Part shown: piece after piece, positions 1-11,500 of the stretch
How the letters are laid out: every line of letters begins with the position of its first letter
Position numbering within the stretch: the first letter of the stretch is position 1
Assembly: GCF_932526225.1 (NCBI RefSeq)
Contig: NC_064047.1
Location: 11,583,501-11,647,500, forward strand
Reading direction: 5' to 3'
DNA from: Nematostella vectensis
Lineage: Eukaryota > Cnidaria > Anthozoa > Actiniaria > Edwardsiidae
DNA: 64,000 bases
Notes under the pieces: generated by a model
Told to the model about the DNA's origin: nothing
Database searches by the model: none
What the model saw: the letters and a program-made list of their open reading frames with translations, nothing else
Translations under genes and position numbers: made by a program

Positions 1-370
1 GTAGTATGTGAGTGGATTTATACTAAAATAACGAGACTACTCGTTCTCGTTTTGTATGAGTCAAATGGGGGCGAGGCTACGCGCCTCGTTGACTATCTAT
101 TGACTCATAGAAAACTCGAACTCATAGTCTAATTGTTAAATAGGCCTTTTTCCAGTTATGGGGGTCCTGTGGAATTCAAACGTGAAAGCGAGGTTTGCAA
201 TTCAAGTAATTTTTACTTGTTTTACAATAAAGCTAAATGAATGGTTTAAAAAGGGGCTTGAAATGGAGATATTTGCAGCTATTAAGCCTTCCCTCTGCTC
301 TAAAATTGAGAACAGCTCATTTCTAAATATTACAAAAATAAATTACGTTTTTTTATTTCTTTTTCCTAAG

Positions 371-604
371 GATAAAGCGATGAGCTACTACCTTGCTAAC
401 GGTAGATATGAAGAGCCCTTGGTGTTTCACCCTCGACAATACTCAAACCTGGTTCCACTCTTGGTGTGGCACACCCTGCTATCAGTCCCACTTCTCTCCT
501 ACATTTGCTACGTCCTTCTCTCGGGGGATGTTTTTATACTCTCTGTAGCAGCTGTCGTCGTCTCGATTTGTAAGTGTCTATCAAAAAGGTATTACAATAG
601 GTAA
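371..604 (+). CDS. C-terminal exon of an unrecognised multi-pass membrane protein
   Basis: A 78-codon open segment follows a good acceptor (pyrimidine tract, then CCTAAG at 365-370) and ends at TAA 602-604. It begins with a short hydrophilic stretch (DKAMSYYLANGRYEEPLVFH) and then has two hydrophobic segments, about residues 33-50 (PLLVWHTLLSVPLLSYIC) and 51-68 (ending AAVVVSICKC), followed by a basic tail KRYYNR. The frame stays open upstream into the presumed intron, but that part is AT-rich and does not look coding. Amino-acid composition and the acceptor support a terminal exon of a membrane protein whose other exons lie left of the window. I do not recognise the family. An open frame of chance origin remains possible. 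Confidence 0.45.
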   Translation, partial: DKAMSYYLANGRYEEPLVFHPRQYSNLVPLLVWHTLLSVPLLSYICYVLLSGDVFILSVAAVVVSICKCLSKRYYNR

Positions 605-2124
605 CAGTCAGATAACTGACTACAGTCAAGCTTACAGTCAAGCTTGTTATAGTGATTAAAGAACCCTTGTCAGCAACATCTTTGTTATTGTTTTTAGCCT
701 ATATTGGAACACAAGTTCTTAGAAAAAATGTTAAAATAAGCTCCTGAAAATTAAGCTCACGTGTTATTAACTAAAGTCATCGAAATATTACGATAGCATT
801 TCCGAATTGGCAAACAAAAACACTTTTGGTAAATTGCACATGTCATTATCATTGTTGTTGTTGCTATTGTTGTTGTTATTGCTGTTGGTTTTGTTATTGT
901 TATTTCTGTGGTTGATGATGTGAGGTCACCTGAATCCCTCCTAAGCCTCTTCCCAACCCTCCCTCACAGCCGACCACAGGGAACCCGGACAGGACGCCAG
1001 GGACTGCGCTGCTAATGCATTTCTAATGTTTCTTCTATCTTGTCAGGCTTTGTTGTTTTCAAGATTCTGTTGCACTTCAGTGACTCTCAGAAAGGGAGTA
1101 GCTTTGGTCTGAAGACAACTGGATCAAGCCTGCACGTGTACAAGAAGGAACAGTGAAGTGTGCCCGTATTCAACTATCAGGAACATTGCATTTTTAACTG
1201 CTTTTAAACTTTCTGTCGAATCAACAGCTTCATACAGTATGCCTCCGTGCTGGTCTCTCTTGATTTGAAGTAAAGAAACTAAATCCATGATATGAAATAA
1301 GGGTAACACATACATCTGTTCATCTGGATTAAAAGTGAATGATGATCAATTGATATTCCTTGATGGTTTACGTATAGATTCCTGTCAGTGTGTTGCAAAT
1401 TTATCATATTTTACCTCCATTATACATTTTTTAAACGCAAACCGCAATAGATGATAGAAGTTAATAATTACTAGCTTATATATAAAAAGTGTATCTTTCT
1501 TCATTATTTTTTTGTTAAATGAATTGACTTGGGATTTTTTTTTATCAATTAATGCATACTGCTGTCAGTCTTCACGGACTTATCTCTGTCATCTGCCATT
1601 TTGTCATCTTAGCAAAATACCGAGCAAGGAAATTCATTGGCTTATTAGGGAGCACTATTGTGATTTTTTTTTCGATGGTACTGACTGATAAATGTTTACT
1701 TTTAGATAATTATTTCGCGATTTCCTCAAAAATCAATTTTGAATGGAAACAAAAGAAGTCCTCACGAATAAAACAAGCAACGATACAGAGACATACAAAA
1801 AAAGGAAGAAACTGAGGAGGGAGGGGGCACAGCTGCCCCCCCCCCTGGGGATTTTCTTATACACGATCCCTCCATCCACCCCTGCCTGCTGGGGCCCCGT
1901 CTGGGTGCCTCACTATCTTGAAAGCCCGTTCGAATAATGCTCGTAAACAATTGCTTCTTGAGCAAACGCGTTATGACGTCAACACACTTTATAAAGGAAG
2001 AGTGCCTTTCATCCTCCGGGACCCAGGGCGTAGCGGAGATCGGGCACACAGGGAGCTCGCGAGAAAGCTCTATACTTTCAATCAAATATCATTAATAAAG
2101 CATCCGACTTCAGTCTTGCAAATA
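605..2124. other. Non-coding stretch, 3' flank and decayed repeats
   Basis: I see no convincing exon here. It holds a short TTG/TTGTTATTG microsatellite at about 845-905, AT-rich sequence, and at 1815-1930 a GC-rich patch with a run of C that looks like a fragment of a dispersed element. Confidence 0.4.
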
Positions 2125-2224
2125 AATAGCCTGCGTAGCAACTCAATGGAGAGGGACGGGGGGAGAGCGAGAAAAAGCGAGCGCGCGGGCCTCTCCCATT
2201 GAGCCGCTAGGCAGGCTAGCAAAT
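2125..2224. mobile_element. Short inverted-repeat element (MITE-like)
   Basis: The left end reads AATAGCCTGCGTAGCAACTC, followed by AATGGAGAGG. The right end is the imperfect inverse complement (CCTCTCCCATTGAGCCGCTA, then GGCAGGCTAGCAAAT). Between the arms is a GC-rich loop. With a length of about 100 bp and no coding capacity, this fits a miniature inverted-repeat element or a decayed foldback fragment. Confidence 0.45.
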
Positions 2225-2503
2225 GAACCGCTGTATTTTCGATTGTAAACAATAACAATGGATGGTTGATCGACTTTCTGTAAGTATAAATGTATATGCG
2301 TAATCTTTGTTACTCCAGAATCGCCGACCCTCAACCATGAGGATGACAATAGGCAAGGACAGGCAATATATATTAATTACAAACAAGTAACACTTGTCGG
2401 TTATTGTGTTCCTTTATTTTTATTTACGCTTTGATATAATATATATCGTATAAGGTACAGTATCTTGAAGATCGTTTTTGACCGCGTGAGACTGGGTCGT
2501 GAG

Positions 2504-5500
2504 TTATGGAGACATCGTTGCGTTGAAGAGAGTGGTATTTGTTATCGTCGAGTTGCTAGGCAACAAAGCTACGTAATCTCGAGATGTATCATACAGGAAA
2601 CCTGGAAACGAAAAAGATTTAAATTAAAATGATATCCACCACATCAATATGAATAAGAACCATCTAAGAGTAATAGACCGACCATTTGGTATCTCAGGGC
2701 CGTAGTAAGGGGTGGGTCACTGAGGGTACGGCCTCCAAATATTCTAAAAAAAAAATACAAGGAAATGACCAGTGGGCGTGGCTGGGTCCCCAATATATTT
2801 GTTTATGTCCCCGTATTGTCCCCCCCCCCCCCCCAACCCCTACTCCCCGTAATATTTCGATGTCCTGCTACAGCTCTGTATCCTACGGGTCGATGACGAT
2901 TTCTTGGGTATATAGAAAAAATACCAGTACCAATTTCTCAACTATTCGATATTTCTAAGGAGTCGATTCGGTGATCCACTTTGTCATATAAGACATCAAG
3001 TTGGACTTACCTACCGTATATACGCAAAAATGTGGTTTGCAACCTAAATTTTTTTGCATTTTGTACCAAACCCCCTAAACTGCAATTTCATTTGCACGTG
3101 CATGGCGCCTGCTGATTAATAATATCTCATATTTATTTATGAATTTGTAAACTAGAAGCATTGGTGATTATGTTCGCATCAAATCAGATCGATTGCACGC
3201 TTTGAAGGGGCTATTAAAAGGGTTTCAATTTGAACGAATTTTTGAAAACAATTACCAGCGAGAGGCCTTTAAGAGCCTCTTGAAAAGGATTGTGGGATCG
3301 TTTGGCTAAACACAACGAATTCAAGATGTCTCACAACAATTCCTCGCGTGGAGGAAACAAAACGATGAATAAGGTCGTTGTCATAAATACAAACAATTCC
3401 TGTGAGTATAAGTGTAAATTATCGAGGTACAAAGTTCTATGGTGAAAAATATAGAAAAAAAAGGATTGAAGCGGAGTTCCAAATATGAATATGTAATGTC
3501 CTAATAAGGAACCGAGCAAGCGAGCTAGAAAAACGAGAGTTTCCAAAACAAGAATGATTGAAATCTTTTCACAAGCATCCCGATTCATAGCCCCCGCTAC
3601 CTATTATAGATGCGGACATAACCCTTCCCTCTTACCTGGCATAGATGCGGTCATAACCCTTCCCTATTACCTGCCATAGATGCGGTCATAACCCTTCCCT
3701 ATTACCTGCCATAGATGCGGTCATAACCCCCTTACCTGCGATAGATGCGGTCATAAAGCACGCGATGTTGGCAGCCACGAGGCTCCTTATCGCTAGCTTG
3801 GCCATGTCCCCCCTCCTATTTGGTGCCATCGGCCCCAGGCCCCCAAGCAGCACTCCGAGCCCTAGGAAGTTGCTAAACCCGCACAACGCGTATGTAGCGA
3901 TGATCTCGGACTGCACCTGCGCGAGAAAAACAACCAATCAAAGAGCAACTCTCATTATATTGACCAATCAAATTGGTAATCATAGTGCTGCTCCCAAAAA
4001 CTGACCAATCACATTGTTTGGGCCGATGTCTAAAGTTTCTAATCTAAAATATCCGTACACGGGGTTTTCACACATACCCTGTCCGGGGATTTTGTACATA
4101 CCTATATCCGAGCTATATATATCCGGTATCGGTATCCGTATCCGGTATAGTTTAGTACTTATCGACACTCGGGGTTTTGGTAGATACCCATATCCGGGAT
4201 TTTGGTAAATACCCATAATTTCGGTACATATTCATATCCGGGATTTCAGTACATACCCGGTAGTCAACGTGACCTACCCATATTCGGGGTTTTGGGACAT
4301 TCCTTAGTATCCGGTGAATTGGTATCTATAACCGGGGTTTAAATAAATAACCACATTCAGATTTTAGTACGTACCGATATCCGGGGATTCCCGTCTTTTA
4401 GATCCCGGTCCTTGATAAAAGGAGACATGTTTATGTAGCTGATAAGCTCGTTGAGGAAAACCTTGATGCCAAGGAACTTGGCGACCGGGCCACAGTCGGC
4501 CCATTCCACGCCCATGACAAACGCGAGCGGCATAAACACATAGGAGCAGATGGTCTGTAACACATTAACACATGAAAATGTAGGAGCAGATTGTCTGTAA
4601 CACATGAAAATATAGGAACAGATGGTCTGCAACACATGAACACATAGGAACAGATGGTCTGTAACCCATAAAAACATTAACACATAGGAGCAGATGAAAA
4701 CATAAAAGCAGATAGTCTGTAACACATGAACACATGAAAACGTAGGAGCAGATGGTATGTAACACATTAACACACAGGAGCACATGGTCTGTAACACATG
4801 AACACATGAAAACGTAGAAGCAGATGGTATGTAACACATTAACACACAGGAGCAGATGGTCTGTAACACATGAACACATAGGAGCAGATGGTCTGTAACC
4901 CATAAAACATTAACACATAGGAGCAAATGGTATTTAAAACATGAAAACATGAACAAAGGAGCAGATGGTCTGTAACACATGAACACATAGGAGCAGATGG
5001 TATGTAACACATGAAAACATAAACACATAGGAGCAGATGGTCTTTAAAACATGAAAACATGAACACAGGAGCAGATGGTCTGTAACACATGAACACATAG
5101 GAGCAGATGGTCTGTAACACATAAACACATAGGAGCAGATGGTCTGTAACACATAAAAACATAGGAGCAGATGGTCTGTAACACATAAACACATATGAGC
5201 AGATGGTCTGTAACACATGAACACATAGAAGCAGATGGTCTGTAACACATAAACACATAGGAGAAGATGGTCTATAACACATAAACACATAAGAGCAGAT
5301 GGTCTGTAACACATAAACACATAGGAGCAGATGGTCTGTAACACATAAACACATAGGAGCAGATGGTCTGCAACACATGAACACATAGGAGCAGATGGTC
5401 TGCAACACATGAACACATAGGAGCAGATGGTCTGTAACACATAAACACATAGGAGCAGATGGTCTGCAACACATAAACACATAGGAGCAGATGGTCTGCA

Positions 5501-8500
5501 ACACATGAACACATAGGAGCAGATGGTCTGTAACACATAAACACATAGGGGCAGATGGTCTGTAACACATGAACACATAGGAGCAGATGGTCTGTAACAC
5601 ATAAACACATAGGAGCAGATGGTCTGTAACACATAAACACATAGGAGCAGATGGTCTGTAACACATAAACACATAGGAGCAGATGGTCTGCAACACATGA
5701 ACACATAGGAGCAGATGGTCTGTAACACATAAACACATAGGAGCAGATGGTCTGTAACACATGAACACATAGGAGCAGATGGTCTGTAACACATAAACAC
5801 ATAGGAGCAGATGGTCTGTAACACATGAACACATAGGAGCAGATGGTCTGTAACACATTAACACATAGGAGCAGATGGTCTGCAACACATGAACACATAG
5901 GAGCAGATGGTCTGTAACACATAAACACATAGGAGCAGATGGTCTGTAACACATAAACACATAGGAGCAGATGGTCTGTAACACATAAACACATAGGAGC
6001 AGATGGTCTGTAACACATAAACACATAGGAGCAGATGGTCTGTAACACATAAACACATAGGAGCAGATGGTCTGTAACACATAAACACATAGGAGCAGAT
6101 GGTCTGTAACACATAAACACATAGGAGCAGATGGTCTGTAACACATAAACACATAGGAGCAGATGGTCTGTAACACATAAACACATAGGAGCAGATGGTC
6201 TGTAACACATAAACACATAGGAGCAGATGGTCTGTAACACATAAACACATAGGAGCAGATGGTCTGTAACACATAAACACATAGGAGCAGATGGTCTGTA
6301 ACACATAAACACATAGGAGCAGATGGCCTGTAACACATAAACACATAGGAGCAGATGGTCTGTAACACATAAACACATAGGAGCAGATGGCCTGTAACAC
6401 ATAAACACATAGGAGCAGATGGTCTGTAACACATAAACACAGGAAAACGTAGGAACAAATGGTATGTAAAATATGTAAACATGAGTACACAAACACGTAG
6501 GAGCAGATTGTCTGTAACACATGAAAATATATTAACAGATGGTCTGTAACCCATAAAAACATTAACACATAGGAGCAGGTGGTCTTTAAAACATGAAAAC
6601 ATGAATACAGGAGCAGATGGTCTGTAACACATAAACACATAGGAGCAGATGGTCTGTAACACATAAACATAGGAAAACGTAGGAACAAATGGTATGTAAA
6701 ATATGTAAACATGAGTACACAAACACGTAGGAGCAGATTGTCTGTAACACATGAAAATATAGGAACAGATGGTCTGTAACCCATAAAAACATTTACACAT
6801 AGGAGCAGATGGTCTTTAAAACATGAAAACATGAATACAGGAGCAGATGGTATGTAACACATGAACACATAGGAGCAGATGGTCTGTAACACATGAACAT
6901 GTAGTGACAAATGATATGTAACACATGACACATGTTACACATGAACACATCGGTAGGTGATCTGTAACACATGAACACATAGGATCAAATGATTTGTAAT
7001 ACATGAACACGTATAGAACAAATAATCTGTAACCCACAGACACGCAGGAGCAAATGGACTGTATGTAATACATGGACACATGAACGAGTGGGAAAAGTTG
7101 GCCCGTTGAGGACGTGGACGTTTGCAACATTTTGTCCCCGTCATAAAGGAGATACAGCTATAGTACCACCACTAGTTTTGCTCACCTCAAAACTGAGTTC
7201 CGAGTATCCCACCATACTCCCAAGCCAGGACAGGACGGCATTAAAGAATGCAAGGAATGAGAAAAATGCGATAAGCATGGCTGCGACGTTAGCGATCAGT
7301 GCGATGGCGGTAGACGCTCCCTTGGCTGCAGCCTCAATCACGTTCTTCTCTCCTCTGAATGAAAACACAACGAAACACTTCAACCATACACACTATTTTC
7401 TTATGCCTGGCGCACACATAACGACATGGGCGCGCGCACTCTGTTTAGCCCGACATAACGACATGGACATAATGAAATAAAAAGAAAAAAGCATTTGTTT
7501 TCTCTATGCCGTTATGTCCAAGTCGTAATGTCGGGCTTATGTCAAAGTGTCGAACTATTCACAATTGAACATGCGAAGATAAGAGTGCGCGCGCCCATGT
7601 CGTTATGTCACAAGTGTGCAACAGGCATTAGGTAAGGAGATCTTCTTAGTCAAATAGGTCTTAGTTTAACTCTTGCATGATATATACGTGTGATGTTACA
7701 GGGATATGTAATGCGTGACAAGTATGCGTAACAGTGACATCGCGTGACAGTTGATATAACGAAACAGGTTAGGTATCGCATGATAGTGGCATAGCGTAAC
7801 AAATATACTTAAACAGGTATATCCATCACGTTTCATGTTGTAGCATGAATGAAATAAGCATTGCGTGACAGGCAACAGGTTCGCGCGAAAAACTTGTGGC
7901 AAAAGCATAGCACGACACTGCATGATAAGTATAAGTGACATCACCACCGCGTGACAGGTTCGTGACACTGACATATCGTGTGACAGCAACACGTGACAAT
8001 TGCATTGCGTGACAAGAATACGTGACATAACCATCGCGTGACAGGTTCGTGACTGACATCGCGTGACAGCTACACGTGACAACTGTATTCGTTACAGGAA
8101 AGCGTGACAGCAATCGCGTGACTCACTCCTCTGGCACGTGTATCTTGTCTTGCTCCAGCGTCTCGGGGATCTCTGTCTCAGGTTGGAAAAGCTTAGAGAC
8201 TGCGAGAGCTGCAGGGGCGGACATGACCGATGCGCTCATCAGATGAGAAGCCTTGATTCCGTATGAAATATAAACGGCCAGCATTCCTCCTGCCACAGTT
8301 GCTAGTCCACACGTCATGACGGCGTGCAGCTCCGATATCGTCAGGTGCGCGAGAAAGGGACGAATCATCAAGGGTGCTTCTGTCTGCAAATATATTAGGG
8401 AAAGTCGTATCACGTGACAGATCAAAATACATATACCACAGTAGAAGAAAAGATGACCCAAAATAAACAAAACAAAATTCAATCGTGTCTTTTTTAAGAA

Positions 8501-11500
8501 ATGGACGAGCATTTCAGCACGAATATGACGCTTCGAAAGCACTCACAAATATAGTGAGAAAATTAGAGTACGGCTTAATTTCACAGCATTAATAATGCAT
8601 TTATTGAAACACGATAGGAATTACAGCATAGCTGATTGCGTTAGGTGTGTTACGCTCCTTATGATTGGACTAAAACCGATGTACATTCCCAATGTCAAAT
8701 AGTCAAAGTAATCTTTTTTTTTGCCGGAGGTTTTCTTTGTTGCTATTCCACTCAAGATCCCGTGCAAACACGGGAAAGCGGCCATAGTGGCATGGGTGTA
8801 TTCCTACATAAGCTTGCCAAAACCCAGCTTAATTCTTACCTGCCCGACGAAGATGTTTCCTGCGGCGGTAAGAGACTCGACAGCGCTGGTTCCCATGGTG
8901 ATTTGCATCAGCCAGGCAATCTTAGAGATGACGAGAGGCATGATGCCAAGGTGGTATAGCACGGAGATGACGGAGCTGAAGAAGATGATGACTGGAAGGA
9001 CCTGGACAAAAACACAATGAAATCATCACTACCAACACCATCAGTACAATCATCACCTTCACCACCAACATCACCATCCGCATCACCACCACCATTAAAC
9101 AGCAGTACCAACACCAACATCACCATCATCACCCTCCACATCACCACCACCATTAAACAGCAGTACCAAAACCAACATCACCATCCGCACCACCACCATT
9201 AATTACCAGTACTAACACCAACATCGTAATTATCATCAGCAGCAGTAACAACAACAATAAGCAGTAGCCTTCCATTGTCAAATTTAAATCCCAAACGCGA
9301 CCAACAACATCATCAACAACAACATCATTATCACCACCATCACCATTATCATCACCATCATCTTTATCACCACCATCACCATTATCACCACCATCACCAT
9401 TATCACCACCATTACCATTATCATCACCATCACCATTATCATCACCATCACCATTATCACCACCATCACTATTATCACCACCATCACCATTATCACCACC
9501 ATCACCATTATCATCACCATTACCATTATCATCACCATCACCATTATCACCACCATCACCATTATCATCACCATCACCATTATCATCACCATCATCATTA
9601 TCACCACCATCACCATTATCATCACCATCATCATTATCACCACCATCACCATTATCATCACCATCATCAACAACAACATCATTATCACCACCATCATCAA
9701 CAACAACATCATTATCACCACCATCATCAACAACAACATCATTATCACCACTATCATCAACAACAACATCATTATCACCACCATCATCAACAACAACATC
9801 TGTATCACCACCATCATCTTTAACATCATCAATCGCAACAACAATAGCCTCCCACACTTTAAAAATGTTCAAGATCAACCTTAACTTGTTATTTCATCGC
9901 AAACCAATAGCATATATTTTCAGAGCACCATATTGATACTTTACCTTGAAAGCAAGCATGTGATTCTGATATGTGTCCTCGCCAAACACAAATGCAGATC
10001 CCACATTGGTGAACTCAAGGAATGCAGTAACCTTGTCTCCAAGAAACTTGAACGCCTCATATCCATGACTTGTTCTCAAGATGATCAATGCAAAAGCGAA
10101 CTGTAGCGCTAGACCCCATAACACCGGCCTCCACTTAATCTAGGGTGATCCACAAATTAGTCTCCAAAGCCTAACCACATGTTTAACTAGCGCCTTACAT
10201 TTCATTATCAACAAAGCACCTAACAACACCTGTAGCTAAGTGCCTTCTCAAATTTTTGACTAGCACCTTTCAACATTCTTAACTAGTGCATTACAGCACT
10301 TTTAGCCAGCACCTTACCACACCTTAAGCTATAGCACAATATTTGATCTTTGGCTATAGTACCTTATTATACCTTTGGCTATAGCACCTTATTTTACCTT
10401 TGGCTATAGCACCTTATTTTACCATTGGCTATAGCACCTTATTATACCTTTGGCTATAGCACCTTATTTTACCATTGGCTATAGCACCTTATTTTACCTT
10501 TGGCTTAGCACCTTATTATACCTTTGGCTATAGCACCTTATGATACCTTTGGCTATAGCACCATATTATACCTTTGGCTATAGCACCTTATTTTACCTTT
10601 GGCTATAGCACCTTATTTTACCTTTGGCTATAGCACCTTATTTTACCTTTGGCTATAGCACCTTATTTTACCTTTGGCTATAGCACCTTATTTTACCTTT
10701 GGCTATAGCACCTTATTATACCTTTGGCTATAGCACCTTATTATACCTTTGGCTATAGCACCTTATTATACCTTTGGCTATAGCACCATATTATACCTTT
10801 GGCTATAGCACCTTATTATACCTTTGGCTATATCACCTTATTTTACCTTTGGCTATAGCACCTTATTATACCTTTGGCTATAGCACCTTATTATACCTTT
10901 GGCTATAGCACCTTAATTTACCTTTGGCTATAGCACCTTATTTTACCTTTGGCTATATCACCTTATTATACCTTTGGCTATATCACCTTATTTTTACTTT
11001 GGCTATAGCACCTTATTATACCTTTGGCTATAGCACCTTATTTTACCTTTGGCTATAGCACCTTATTATACCTTTGGCTATAGCACCTTATTATACCTTT
11101 GGCTATATCACCTTATCATACCTTTGGCTATAGCACCTTATTTTACCTTTGGCTATAGCACCTTATTTTACCTTTGGCTATAGCACCTTATTATACCTTT
11201 GGCTATAGCACCTGTTGGCTATAGCACCTTATTATACCTTTGGCTATAGCACCCTATTATACCTTTGGCTATAGCACCTTATTTTACCTTTAGATATATC
11301 ACCTTACCACACCTTAAGCTATAGCACCTTACCACACCATTAGCTATAGCTCCTTAACATACCTTTAGCTTGCATCTTACTGCACCTTGAGCTATAGCAC
11401 CTCATGGTACCTTTAGATATATCACCGTACCACACCTTAAGCTATAGCACCTTACCACACCATTAGCTATAGCACCTTAACATACTTTTAGCTTGCATCA

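Noticed and set aside
1762-2085. Minus-strand 107-codon frame
   Set aside because: It crosses homopolymer and repeat fragments and shows no domain.
3331-3588. Minus-strand frame as the last SLC28 exon
   Set aside because: Wrong phase and no family similarity; the segment 2601-2504 fits phase, acceptor and the expected glycosylated tail.
4357-6931. Long Cys/Leu-rich open frames on the minus strand (up to about 650 codons)
   Set aside because: They follow the 32-bp repeat (32-residue period) in all frames; only the first 60 codons at the left edge belong to SLC28 exon 9.
4535-6970. CRISPR-like array
   Set aside because: Units are contiguous without unique spacers and the genome is eukaryotic; it is a minisatellite.
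9153-9878. His-rich and Asp/Gly-rich frames
   Set aside because: CAT/CAC microsatellite in an intron.
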